From: an uncultured Anaerotignum sp.
GTDB lineage: Bacteria; Bacillota; Clostridia; Lachnospirales; Anaerotignaceae
Assembly: GCA_910578425.1 (NCBI GenBank)
Contig: CAJTQX010000024.1
Span: 1 to 37,457 of the forward strand
DNA: 37,457 bases
Reading direction: 5' to 3'
In this document: piece by piece, positions 26,298 to 34,226 of the stretch
How positions within the stretch are numbered: position 1 is the stretch's first letter
Layout of the letters: each line of letters opens with the position of its first letter
Program-made: the position numbers and the translations under genes
Notes under the pieces: generated by a model
Told to the model about the DNA's origin: nothing
Databases searched by the model: none
What the model saw: the letters and a program-made list of their open reading frames with translations, nothing else

Positions 26298-26843
26298 TTA
26301 CGAAAATTCATAGGGAAATCCTAATTTTCGCATAAAATCCGCCATTTGCCAGCAGTCGCCCTGTCCGAATTCATCATCTTCATAGGCTTTCCCCTCAAGA
26401 TCCTCCATCTGCTCCTCTGTCCGTACTGCAATGTATTTTTCAATTTCCGATTCCTCTATTCCGAAAACCTTTGCAATAAGCCCGCTGTTCCCAACAGCAT
26501 CCAGTGCTTCTTCTTCCGAACCATCCGAAAAATAATCCGGAATTGTCTGGAAGCAGTCTAATGCCCTGCCGTTTACATGGAAATAATATCCCCAGAAATC
26601 CTCATCATAAATATAAAGCAGAAGAACAGGCCGCGTCAGTCGTTCCGAAAGCGTTTGCGCCAGATCTTCATACCCTGTGCAGTGTTCATTCAGTAAAACC
26701 GCTGTTCCCTTCGGACGGCTCTGAAATCTGCATTCCGAAGCAATAACATCCATACTGTCCTCTTTTTCTATCTGCTCCAACACCGCTTTTACAGCAGCTT
26801 CATTTTCGTCCAGTACCAATGCTGTCTGTAAAAATAATCCCAT
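26298..26843 (-). CDS. Acidic protein of unknown function
   Basis: This 181-residue protein is strongly acidic and has no signal peptide or membrane segment. It begins MGLFLQTALVLDENEAAV, has an aromatic central strand (YIYDEDFWGYYFHVNG) and ends GDCWQMADFMRKLGF. The layout recalls small cytoplasmic proteins of the immunity or SMI1/KNR4-like kind, but I cannot place it in a family. The ATG at 26843 follows GAGGAGGAG, 21 bases after the lipoprotein gene. No toxin partner is visible nearby. Confidence 0.75.
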   Translation of the reverse strand: MGLFLQTALVLDENEAAVKAVLEQIEKEDSMDVIASECRFQSRPKGTAVLLNEHCTGYEDLAQTLSERLTRPVLLLYIYDEDFWGYYFHVNGRALDCFQTIPDYFSDGSEEEALDAVGNSGLIAKVFGIEESEIEKYIAVRTEEQMEDLEGKAYEDDEFGQGDCWQMADFMRKLGFPYEFS

Positions 26844-26863
26844 GCTTCTCCTCCTCAAAATTT

Positions 26864-27928
26864 TTATATCGGCCAAAACGCATAATTCTTATATCTGTAT
26901 CCGTTCTTTTTCAAAAGCTGCTTCGTTTCCACATCCTCCCTGCTGACATACAAACTGTTCCCGGAATAAAGGCATTCAATCGTCTTTGCACCATCCATTT
27001 TCAGCCTTGTTTTGATGAATCGCATATGAAAATATGGCGAATATTGTATTGCCTCCGGCTGATCGATATGGCATACCTTCCTATCTCCTTCTCCTTCTAT
27101 TTGCAATTTGCCGCTGTCCATGCTGTAAGACAATCCCATCCGTTCCAGCGCAATGCTGAACTGCGCATAGCCGTCCGTCATCTCAATCACCCGGATTCCT
27201 CCGGATTGCCCTGCGTAAATCCCTTCCAGAGGGAAATCACCTTTTGCCGTTTCCAGCATTTCGTCCTTTTGAAAAACATGCAGGGCAATCCTGCTGTGAT
27301 CCTCGCTTGCTTTCCCTGTGGCAAGGTATCCTGAGCAATTTTCAAACTGGAAACAGTCTGCCGTTTCCGGTTCGCCGTCCAGCGTTTGGAAGGTCATTTG
27401 TGAAATACAGACGACTTCCTCTGTCAATTCTTCCGCATTGCCCTCCGCATCGTAATAAACAGCCGTCCCCTCTTTGACTCCTTCCATCTGTATACTGCTG
27501 TCAACTGCAATTCCCGCCAGTTCCTCCGCATCAACCAATGGTTCTTCTTGCAAAGCATAGCATGTGATTTGGAGCCCATTGATATAAATTTCATTCTGTG
27601 CATCCGGCATGAGCGTGGGCGGCTCTGTGTTTTTCTCCTCGAGATTCCGCTTTCTATGGCAGTCATTCGTCCACAGGGCAAAATAATATCCAGCTAAATC
27701 TTCAGAAAGAGGACGCAATCCAGATCCCGCATAGTCCCGATAAAAGCTGTTTTCCTCCAAATCCTTCAAATACAGATAAGTCCTGCCATCCTGCCGTACA
27801 TATGGAACGGCCGCCCCGTCAATGGTAACGCCAGATTTCGGGAGCTGCAATGCTTCTTCGGAATTTCCGCAGCCGCTGAATACAGCACAGCATACCGCCG
27901 CACAAACCACTGCCAAACATCGTTTCAT
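26864..27928 (-). CDS. Predicted lipoprotein of unknown function
   Basis: This 354-residue protein starts MKRCLAVVCAAVCCAVFSGC: a short basic n-region, a hydrophobic core and a lipobox (FSGC) with the lipidated cysteine at 20, so it should be anchored outside the membrane. The next part (GVTIDGAAVPYVRQDG) resembles the N-terminal copper-amine-oxidase-like domain often found on Clostridia surface proteins, as does a second such strand set near residue 250 (RMGLSYSMDSG). No catalytic motif is seen. The ATG at 27928 follows GAGGGAGG, 21 bases after the small gene upstream. Confidence 0.78.
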   Translation of the reverse strand: MKRCLAVVCAAVCCAVFSGCGNSEEALQLPKSGVTIDGAAVPYVRQDGRTYLYLKDLEENSFYRDYAGSGLRPLSEDLAGYYFALWTNDCHRKRNLEEKNTEPPTLMPDAQNEIYINGLQITCYALQEEPLVDAEELAGIAVDSSIQMEGVKEGTAVYYDAEGNAEELTEEVVCISQMTFQTLDGEPETADCFQFENCSGYLATGKASEDHSRIALHVFQKDEMLETAKGDFPLEGIYAGQSGGIRVIEMTDGYAQFSIALERMGLSYSMDSGKLQIEGEGDRKVCHIDQPEAIQYSPYFHMRFIKTRLKMDGAKTIECLYSGNSLYVSREDVETKQLLKKNGYRYKNYAFWPI

Positions 27929-27949
27929 GTTTGAATCCTCCCTCTGCAC

Positions 27950-28204
27950 TTAACATAAAAAATCATACCAATCCCATTCCTCCGCAAGAACCGCTTCGGC
28001 AGTTTCTTCTTTTGGCGGCTGGAGCAGTTCAAACTCAATCTGGAAATCATGGTAGCGTTCCCCTTCGATTGTAGCAATCCCTGAAATCACATACCGTTTT
28101 CCTTCCCCTTCCAGATATTCCCCCTCCATCAGGAGGTCATCCTCCTCCAGATAAATTTTATTCTTTTCCTGTTTTATCTGTTCCTCACTGAATGTCAATC
28201 TCAT
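27950..28204 (-). CDS. Small acidic protein of unknown function
   Basis: This 84-residue protein has a strand-rich centre (GEYLEGEGKRYVISGIATIEG) and an acidic tail ending EEWDWYDFLC. No family is recognised. I choose the ATG at 28204: AAAGGAC stands nine bases before it, while a TTG at 28210 would be only three away. It is the first gene of the seven-gene minus-strand unit and lies behind a promoter shared in a divergent region with the exonuclease gene. Confidence 0.7.
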   Translation of the reverse strand: MRLTFSEEQIKQEKNKIYLEEDDLLMEGEYLEGEGKRYVISGIATIEGERYHDFQIEFELLQPPKEETAEAVLAEEWDWYDFLC

Positions 28205-28249
28205 ATGCAATGCGTCCTTTCCATATTTTTCAAATTCCTGTTCCTTATC

Positions 28250-28278
28250 ATTCTATCATTTCCATAGAAACGGTACAA
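28250..28278 (-). promoter_or_regulatory. Probable promoter of the seven-gene minus-strand unit
   Basis: On the minus strand TTGTAC (28273-28278) and TAGAAT (28250-28255) stand 17 bases apart, about 46 bases before the ATG at 28204. A weaker plus-strand -10 (TATACT at 28319-28324) probably serves the divergent exonuclease gene. Confidence 0.6.
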
Positions 28279-28379
28279 GAAATTTTCAATTTTTCTTCCT
28301 TCCCGCAATGTTTCGTGCTATACTCTTAGCGAAGGGTCTGCTGAAAAAGCAGATTCGGCAGACAGGAGGATTTTTCATC

Positions 28380-29156
28380 ATGCATTACATTGTACTGGAT
28401 TTGGAATTTAATCAGGCGTTCCCCTTCAAAAACGGGAAAAAGGCAGAACCAGTGCCCGAATGCCCCTTTGAAATCATACAGATTGGCGCGGTAAAGCTGA
28501 ATGAAAATTTTGAACAGCTGGATACCTTTGATATCATGATAACTCCAAAACTGTACCCGAGGCTGCATCCTTTTGTGGAAAAAATCACAGGAATCAGGCA
28601 GGAAACTCTGGAAAATCAACCCTCTTTTCCTGAAGCATATCAGGCTTTTCTGCATTTTATTGGAAACGAAACGTCCATACTTTGCAGTTGGGGAGAGGAT
28701 GATATTAAATCACTTTTCCGGAATATCTGCTATTATGATCTGGACGTGGACAGTCTGACCGATTCTTATCTGAATATACAGTCTTATGCCTCCGCCTACC
28801 TGAATCAGGAGGCAGGGCGGTCAGTCGGACTGAAAAACGCTGTTGCAGAGCTTGGCCTGCCGGAAACAGCATCATTCCATAACGCCTTGCATGACGCAGT
28901 CTACACCGCGGAAATTTTCCGCATTGTACGGCCGGAGCAGATTTCTCCGAAAACATTTCAGCCGCTGACAATGCTTGCAAAAAGACCACGCAAATCCAGA
29001 ACGGATACCCGTGCCCTGTTTGCCTGTGCAGAGGAGAAAATGGAGCGGGAACTGACGGAAGAGGAAAGGAAACTTGTAAAAATCGCCTATGCGCTTGGCC
29101 GAAATCATACCTTTGACTGCCCGCTGCCAGCCAAAAAAAAGAAAAAAACGGAATAA
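28380..29156 (+). CDS. DEDDh 3'-5' exonuclease (KapD/epsilon type)
   Basis: This 258-residue protein has the exonuclease domain of the DNA polymerase III epsilon/RNase T superfamily. Visible acids are D7 and E9 (VLDLEFN), an acid pair D107/D108 in CSWGEDD, and H167 with D172 (HNALHD), the DEDDh set. The region ITPKLYPRLHPFVEKITGI is also typical. A basic, lysine-rich C-terminal part (about 200-258) may bind nucleic acid. The ATG at 28380 has AGGAGG eight to nine bases before it; the frame continues upstream but without resemblance. It has its own terminator, so it is probably a single-gene unit. DNA or RNA as substrate cannot be told. Confidence 0.88.
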   Translation: MHYIVLDLEFNQAFPFKNGKKAEPVPECPFEIIQIGAVKLNENFEQLDTFDIMITPKLYPRLHPFVEKITGIRQETLENQPSFPEAYQAFLHFIGNETSILCSWGEDDIKSLFRNICYYDLDVDSLTDSYLNIQSYASAYLNQEAGRSVGLKNAVAELGLPETASFHNALHDAVYTAEIFRIVRPEQISPKTFQPLTMLAKRPRKSRTDTRALFACAEEKMERELTEEERKLVKIAYALGRNHTFDCPLPAKKKKKTE

Positions 29157-29164
29157 TATCCTTC

Positions 29165-29197
29165 AAGAAAGAACTCCGGCAGTTCTTTCTTTTTTTC
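29165..29197 (+). terminator. Terminator after the exonuclease gene
   Basis: AAGAAAGAACT (29165-29175) and AGTTCTTTCTT (29181-29191) pair perfectly over 11 bases around a five-base loop, followed by six more T. Confidence 0.93.
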
Positions 29198-29239
29198 TGA
29201 ATGCCCCTATTGCCAAAGCGCATCATTAAGGAAAGCGGC

Positions 29240-29268
29240 TTGCCTTTTTTCTGCAGAAATGCTACACT
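29240..29268 (+). promoter_or_regulatory. Promoter of the thiamine-binding-like gene
   Basis: TTGCCT (29240-29245) and TACACT (29263-29268) are 17 bases apart, 22 bases before the ATG. Confidence 0.65.
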
Positions 29269-29290
29269 TAGAAAAAAGGAGGTTTGAATC

Positions 29291-29596
29291 ATGTATCAAA
29301 CAAGCATTGCAATTCAGGTACTGCCGGACATTCTGGAAATGGACAGGGTCTGCGCTGTTGTGGACAAAGTAATCGCCTATATCGAAAGCACAGGCTGCCA
29401 TTATGTTGTTGGTCCGTTTGAAACCACTGTTGAAGGAGATTTTGATACACTGATGGGTATAATCCGCCGTGCGCAGGAAATCCCCATTGAAGAAGGCGCA
29501 CCTTCCACAAAGGCATATGTCAAGATTTTTCACAACCCCTCTGGCGTACTGACCATCAATGAAAAAATAGACAAATACAGAGAAGAAGGAAAATGA
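29291..29596 (+). CDS. Thiamine-binding protein, MTH1187/YkoF-like
   Basis: This 101-residue protein shows the MTH1187 family pattern: an IAIQVLPD strand, a helix with VCAVVDKVIAYIESTG, the central CHYVVGPFETTVEGDFDTLM segment, and VKIFHNPSG. The fold is a ferredoxin-like dimer or tetramer; family members are annotated as binding thiamine or a related cation, usually with ABC transporters. No transporter is adjacent here, and the ligand is uncertain. AAAGGAGG precedes the ATG. It ends four bases before the HAD gene, so the two are probably co-transcribed. Confidence 0.87.
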   Translation: MYQTSIAIQVLPDILEMDRVCAVVDKVIAYIESTGCHYVVGPFETTVEGDFDTLMGIIRRAQEIPIEEGAPSTKAYVKIFHNPSGVLTINEKIDKYREEGK

Positions 29597-29599
29597 TCC

Positions 29600-30232
29600 A
29601 TGAAGCATTATATATTTGATCTGGACGGAACACTTATTGACTCCATGCCAATCTGGAAGGACACAGGAAAAAACTTCCTGCTCAACCACGGGTTCACGCC
29701 TCCTGATAATTTACAGGAAATTGTGAAATCTCAGACGCTTTATCAGACAGCGGAGCATTTCCAGAAGGAACTGGGCGTTCCCTTTACGGCAGAGGAAATC
29801 ACAGCGGAGATCATTTCGTTTGTAGAGGAACAATACCGCACCACTATTCCCTTGAAACCTTTTGCAAAAGAATTTCTGGAAAAAGAAAAAAAGAATGGCG
29901 CGAAAATGTGTATTCTGACTGCCTCTGAAGCCAGCTATATCCATTTAGCATTGAACCGGCTGGACATTTCAAAATACTTTGATTTTGTTATGACCTGTAC
30001 AGAAACAGGGCTTTACAAAAGCGGACCTGATGTGTTCCACACCGCAATGGAACGGCTGGACGGCACTCCTGACGATACAATTGTCTTTGAGGACGCATTA
30101 TATGCCATAAAAGGCGCGAAACAGGGCGGTTTAACAGTATACGCCATAGAAGAACCTGTTATGGAGCAGGAAAAGGCGGAAATTCAGGCTTTGGCAGACC
30201 GATACCTTACAAGCTACAAGGAACTCCTATGA
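29600..30232 (+). CDS. HAD-superfamily phosphatase, subfamily IA
   Basis: This 210-residue protein has the HAD motifs: D7 and D9 in FDLDGT (nucleophile and acid), the motif II stretch ILTASEA, and the motif IV stretch VFEDALYAIKGAKQGG. A helical cap lies between about 15 and 85. It would dephosphorylate a small phosphorylated metabolite. Its tight coupling to the thiamine-binding-like gene makes a thiamine-related phosphate one candidate, but that is only a guess; phosphoglycolate or sugar phosphates are equally likely. The ribosome site GAAGGAAAA lies at the end of the preceding gene. Confidence 0.9.
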   Translation: MKHYIFDLDGTLIDSMPIWKDTGKNFLLNHGFTPPDNLQEIVKSQTLYQTAEHFQKELGVPFTAEEITAEIISFVEEQYRTTIPLKPFAKEFLEKEKKNGAKMCILTASEASYIHLALNRLDISKYFDFVMTCTETGLYKSGPDVFHTAMERLDGTPDDTIVFEDALYAIKGAKQGGLTVYAIEEPVMEQEKAEIQALADRYLTSYKELL

Positions 30233-30243
30233 CCGCAGTACAT

Positions 30244-30278
30244 AAAAATGGTGAAAGGCTCAGCCTTCCACCATTTTC
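30244..30278. terminator. Bidirectional terminator between HAD and rnhA
   Basis: AAAAATGGTG and AAGGC pair with GCCTT and CACCATTTT around a three-base loop, with A runs on one side and T runs on the other, so it can end transcription from both converging genes. Confidence 0.9.
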
Positions 30279-30743
30279 TTATGCCATATACATTTCATCT
30301 TCCAAAAGAGAACCATTCTGTATCGCCATGCGCGCCAACTCATCACAGCGTTCATTTTCCGGATTATCTGCATGGCCCTTCACCCAATGAAACGAAACCT
30401 GATGTTTTTCCAGAAGCGTGGTCATACGCTCCCAAAGGTCCACATTCTGCGCACGTTCTTTTTTATTCCGCATCCAGCCATTCTGCCGCCACTTCACAAC
30501 CCAGCCTTTTTCTATCGCGTCCACGACATACTTGGAATCACTGTATAGCAGGACTTTGCAGGGCTCCTTCAATGCCTCAAGCCCTTTGATGACCGCAAGG
30601 ATTTCCATGCGGTTATTCGTTGTCAGGCGGTAGCCGCCGGAAAGCTCCTTCCTTGCCCCACCATAAAGCAGGACTGTGCCGTAGCCGCCCGGCCCGGGAT
30701 TTCCGGAACACGCTCCGTCTGTATATATCGTTACTGTTTTCAT
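30279..30743 (-). CDS. rnhA: Ribonuclease HI
   Basis: RNase HI removes RNA from RNA-DNA hybrids. The 154-residue protein has all catalytic residues: D9 in TDGACSGNPGPGG, E47 in NNRMEI, D69 in SDSKYV, and H124 plus D134 around KGHADNPENERCDELA. The length is normal for the stand-alone bacterial enzyme and it has the basic handle (about 85-100). The ATG follows GGGGGAATCC. It ends the carD-to-rnhA run on the minus strand and terminates in the shared hairpin. Confidence 0.97.
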   Translation of the reverse strand: MKTVTIYTDGACSGNPGPGGYGTVLLYGGARKELSGGYRLTTNNRMEILAVIKGLEALKEPCKVLLYSDSKYVVDAIEKGWVVKWRQNGWMRNKKERAQNVDLWERMTTLLEKHQVSFHWVKGHADNPENERCDELARMAIQNGSLLEDEMYMA

Positions 30744-30757
30744 GGATTCCCCCTAAA

Positions 30758-31681
30758 CTATAATACGTTTTCAAGGATAACAAGATTCGTCCCCACGCTC
30801 ACAAAAAGAGCGTTCCTTCTTGGGTCATACTGCGCAGTCGTAGATGTTTGTCCGATTTCGTACTTCTTTACAACACGTCTGCTGTCAAGGTCTATCACAT
30901 AAACCTCATCGTTTCCATAGCATAGAAACACATAATTTTCATACTGCGTAATATAACAGCAGCCCCCGCCATAGTATCCTTTCGTAAGATACTGTATGTC
31001 ATGGTTGGGGTTCGGTTTTTCGCTGAGTATGGTATATAACTCGGATTTATAACACGCCTTCCTGCTGTAATCCCGCTTATCGCATTGAAAGAGATATAAA
31101 TTCTTTTCCCTGCAAAATTCCACGCAATTACAGCTTATTTCACTTCCGTCCATAATGACAGGCTCCTCGGCAAGCACATTTCCCTGATAATCCAGCCTCA
31201 GGAATATTGTGGGCAAATCTGAATTCGCACAGAAAAATTCATAGCATTTCAAATCGGGATTGTCCCAGCCATTATTGAAAAAATAATCATTCTTTCTCCC
31301 ATTCAGAATCGAAACCTCCAGCGTATCCACCGAAACGCGTTGTATGCCCCCGCGGTTGATAAATACAATCACGTTTTCCTCGTCGTCCGTCAGGAAAATC
31401 TCCCTGTCGCAGCCGCTGTACTTACGCAGCCTTTTCAACTCCCCTGTATTGAAATCATATACATACAAATAATCATTCAACATGGATTTCAAAAACAGTC
31501 TGCGATATTTCCGGCTGTATACGGCTTCGGACATCGCGCCGACCTTCAGCACCGCAATCACTTCTCCGCTTTCCAAATCGACCAGTTCGCACCGCCGGAT
31601 ATACCGGACAGCCGCAAATGTGTCAAAAAAGAGAAAAAACTGCGATTTATGTTTTTTCATATAAGCAATAAAACCGTCCAT
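30758..31681 (-). CDS. Beta-propeller-like protein of unknown function
   Basis: This 307-residue protein is made of repeated strand-turn units, for example CELVDLESGEVIAVL, YLYVYDFNTGELKRL, GIQRVSVDTLEVSIL and EVYVIDLDSRRVVKKYEI. Such V-x-D-x-x-T/S-G-E turns are typical of WD40/YVTN-type propellers. No signal peptide is present, so it is probably cytoplasmic. It carries several cysteines (CNCVEFC and GGGCCYI), perhaps structural. It follows ispD by about 10 bases, so it shares that transcript. I do not know a family for it. Confidence 0.75.
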   Translation of the reverse strand: MDGFIAYMKKHKSQFFLFFDTFAAVRYIRRCELVDLESGEVIAVLKVGAMSEAVYSRKYRRLFLKSMLNDYLYVYDFNTGELKRLRKYSGCDREIFLTDDEENVIVFINRGGIQRVSVDTLEVSILNGRKNDYFFNNGWDNPDLKCYEFFCANSDLPTIFLRLDYQGNVLAEEPVIMDGSEISCNCVEFCREKNLYLFQCDKRDYSRKACYKSELYTILSEKPNPNHDIQYLTKGYYGGGCCYITQYENYVFLCYGNDEVYVIDLDSRRVVKKYEIGQTSTTAQYDPRRNALFVSVGTNLVILENVL

Positions 31682-31691
31682 ATGCTTTCCC

Positions 31692-32381
31692 CTATCCCAA
31701 AAATGCCCGCGCGACCAGCAAATCCTCCTGCGTCGTGATTTTGATATTCCGATAGCTGCCAGAAATCACCTTCACAGGAAATCCGGCATACTCCGCCACA
31801 GAAGTATCGTCCGTAGCCGCGAAGCCGTCCTTCCGGGCTTTTTCAAACGCCTGCACAATGACTTCCCGCCGGAACGTCTGCGGCGTCTGTATCTGCCAGA
31901 GACGGCTGCGGTCAGGCGTTTCCAGCGTCATACCGTTCGCTCCGCATACCTTTATGGTATCCTTCACAGGAACTCCAACTGCACATGCCCCCATTTCCAG
32001 AGCAGTCTGTATAGACACTTCTATCATTTCCTCCGTCACAAACGGACGCACGCCATCATGCAGCAACACGATTTCCGTTGACGGGCTTGTCTGCATCAGG
32101 CCGTTCCAAATAGAATCCTGTCGTTCCGCACCGCCCTGTGCAACAGCGGAAATCTTCTTCCAGCCATATCCGGCCGCCATCTGTTCCATCCTGGGGACAT
32201 CTTCCTGACCGACCACAAGTATGATTTCATCAACCATCGCGCTTTTCTCAAATTTTTCCACAGTGTGCGCAAGAATTTCTTTTCCTTCCAGCAGCAAATA
32301 TTGCTTGCTGACAGCCGTTCCCATACGTCTGCCCGACCCCGCCGCCACAATGATTGCAGCGCAAACAGGCTTTTTCTCCAT
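31692..32381 (-). CDS. ispD: 2-C-methyl-D-erythritol 4-phosphate cytidylyltransferase
   Basis: IspD joins CTP to MEP, the third step of the MEP pathway. The 229-residue protein has the nucleotide loop AAGSGRRMG with K23 region SKQYLLLEGK, the VLLHDGVRPF motif and a DTSVAEYAG C-terminal stretch. Length is normal. The ATG follows GGAGGAAAAAG. It lies behind yacL and carD, a common Firmicute order; ispF, often the next gene, is not here and a propeller gene follows instead. Confidence 0.96.
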   Translation of the reverse strand: MEKKPVCAAIIVAAGSGRRMGTAVSKQYLLLEGKEILAHTVEKFEKSAMVDEIILVVGQEDVPRMEQMAAGYGWKKISAVAQGGAERQDSIWNGLMQTSPSTEIVLLHDGVRPFVTEEMIEVSIQTALEMGACAVGVPVKDTIKVCGANGMTLETPDRSRLWQIQTPQTFRREVIVQAFEKARKDGFAATDDTSVAEYAGFPVKVISGSYRNIKITTQEDLLVARAFLG

Positions 32382-32419
32382 CTTTTTCCTCCATATGTGT
32401 TCAGATGCGAAACAGGCTC

Positions 32420-33496
32420 CTATGCTGCGGCAACCATTTTCGTAAATATCATACGCCCTGCCGCCGTCTGCAATACACTTGTGACAATTACCGTTTTGGT
32501 TTCCCCGATATGCCTGCTGCCGCCGTCCACAACGATCATTGTACCATCGTTCAGATAACCCACACCCTGTCCGGCTTCTTTTCCGGATTTGATTATCGTA
32601 ACCTTCATTTCCTCGCCTGGCAGCACAACAGGCTTAATGGCATTTGCCAGCTCATTGATATTCAGCACCCGCACGCCTTGAAATTCTGCAACTTTATTCA
32701 GGTTGAAATCGTTCGTTACCACAAACGCGTCCATATTTTCCGCCATTTTCAGCAACATGGAATCGACCTCCATAAACTGCGGGGTCGTAAATTCCTTGAT
32801 TTCCACAGGCACGGCGAGCTGTTTCTGTATTTCATTCAGAATATCCAGCCCGCGCCGCCCCCTGTTGCGTTTCAGGCTGTCCGCAGAATCCGCAATATGC
32901 CGCAGTTCTTCCAGAACAAACGTTGGAATGATAATCTTGCCTTCAATAAATCCCGTCTGTAAAATATCCAGAATACGCCCGTCAATAATCACACTGGTAT
33001 CCAATATTTTTGGCCTGCCAGCTACAAGCGGTTCCTCCGGTACAGGCGCAGTTGTCAGCAGCACTTCCTGCAGTTTGCGGACATTTACCTCGTCCTTTTT
33101 CCGCCTTGCCACACGAATACCCAGAATACCAAACAGGAAATTCAACAGCACTACAATGAATGTACCGACTGCGCCAAACTCACGGAATGCAAGCCCGATC
33201 AGGTTCGCCAGCACCAGCCCAATAAAGCCGCCAAAAATAGAAAACGCCAGCTCCTTCAGGTTCATTTTCGTCAGCCGATCCTCCATCTGCGACAGTTTTC
33301 TCATCAGCATTTCCGCTACCGGCGAAGAAATAATGAAATAAAATATAAATCCGGTGAATACTGCCAGCCCTGTCGGGACGTAAATAGGCAGTTCTCTTTT
33401 CCATTGGAATAAGTCCGTTACAAAAATAATATGCATAATGGCATATGCAGCCGCCGTAACGATCAAGCTCATAATCAGTTCTACAAACCGTTTCAT
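32420..33496 (-). CDS. PIN/TRAM domain membrane protein, YacL type
   Basis: This 358-residue protein has four hydrophobic N-terminal segments (about 1-140). They are followed by a PIN nuclease domain starting KILDTSVIIDGRILDIL with acidic residues at conserved places and VTNDFNLNKVA, and a C-terminal TRAM RNA-binding domain (about 295-345) with EGKEAGQGVGYLNDGTM-like sequence. YacL proteins are conserved beside ispD in Firmicutes; a nuclease role is predicted by the fold but targets are unknown. The ATG at 33496 follows GGAGGTGGG. It lies between carD and ispD. Confidence 0.92.
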   Translation of the reverse strand: MKRFVELIMSLIVTAAAYAIMHIIFVTDLFQWKRELPIYVPTGLAVFTGFIFYFIISSPVAEMLMRKLSQMEDRLTKMNLKELAFSIFGGFIGLVLANLIGLAFREFGAVGTFIVVLLNFLFGILGIRVARRKKDEVNVRKLQEVLLTTAPVPEEPLVAGRPKILDTSVIIDGRILDILQTGFIEGKIIIPTFVLEELRHIADSADSLKRNRGRRGLDILNEIQKQLAVPVEIKEFTTPQFMEVDSMLLKMAENMDAFVVTNDFNLNKVAEFQGVRVLNINELANAIKPVVLPGEEMKVTIIKSGKEAGQGVGYLNDGTMIVVDGGSRHIGETKTVIVTSVLQTAAGRMIFTKMVAAA

Positions 33497-33574
33497 TTTC
33501 CCACCTCCTTCCCGCATTTTGTTAACTGCAAACTGTAAAAACGCGAAAAATCCGCACTTTACAGTAATAAAATA

Positions 33575-34045
33575 TTATCCTATTTTTATCCATTTTGCAA
33601 GCAATTCTTCTGCCTTTTCCCCGTTAATTTCGTATACAGAAATAATTTCACTCAAAACAATCTGCCGCGCCATTCCCAAAAGCCGTCCCTCCACAAGAGA
33701 CAGTTTCTTTCTTTTCTCCCGTTCTGTCAACAGCTTTACGACTTCCGCAGCCGCCTCCAGCTTTCCGGTGCGCAGCCGTTCCAGATTTTCTTTATAACGT
33801 ATGTTCCAGTTTTCAGAATTGCTCTGCCTGCTCTCCCCCGCCCGTGTTACCAGCTTTTCCACATCCTCGCGGCACATCAGCCCACGCAGTCCCGCGTCTT
33901 CCGCGCGTTCCATCGGAATACGAATCATAACATTCCCGTTCGGTATCCGTATCACATAATAGCCTGTATCTGTTCCGCCTTCAATCTGCTCGATATATCC
34001 CGCGCCATGCATGGGATACACAATTTTCTGCCCTCTTTCAAACAT
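33575..34045 (-). CDS. CarD/CdnL family transcription regulator
   Basis: CarD-type proteins bind the RNA polymerase beta subunit and stabilise open promoter complexes. The 156-residue protein begins MFERGQKIVYPMHGAGYIEQI, the N-terminal RNAP-interacting Tudor-like domain (1-60), followed by a helical C-terminal DNA-binding part with WNIRYKENLERLRTGK and LVEGRLLGMARQI. Length matches Firmicute homologs. The ATG at 34045 has GAGGAGGGG upstream. It heads the carD-yacL-ispD run. Confidence 0.94.
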   Translation of the reverse strand: MFERGQKIVYPMHGAGYIEQIEGGTDTGYYVIRIPNGNVMIRIPMERAEDAGLRGLMCREDVEKLVTRAGESRQSNSENWNIRYKENLERLRTGKLEAAAEVVKLLTEREKRKKLSLVEGRLLGMARQIVLSEIISVYEINGEKAEELLAKWIKIG

Positions 34046-34155
34046 GGAAACCCCTCCTCTTTTCCTGATTTTTACCATTTTTCCCTTATCTTATGCAAAT
34101 AGAGATATACTCCGATATATCTGGTTTTTCATACTACTTAATTCAGTTTTACATA

Positions 34156-34184
34156 TTGCATTTTCTATTATTATTTGCTATATT
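34156..34184 (+). promoter_or_regulatory. Promoter of the plus-strand degV gene
   Basis: TTGCAT (34156-34161) and TATATT (34179-34184) are 17 bases apart, 42 bases before the ATG, in an A/T-rich divergent region shared with carD. Confidence 0.7.
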
Positions 34185-34226
34185 ATAAACATGATAAAAC
34201 AACAGAATGGCAGCTAGGAGGATATT

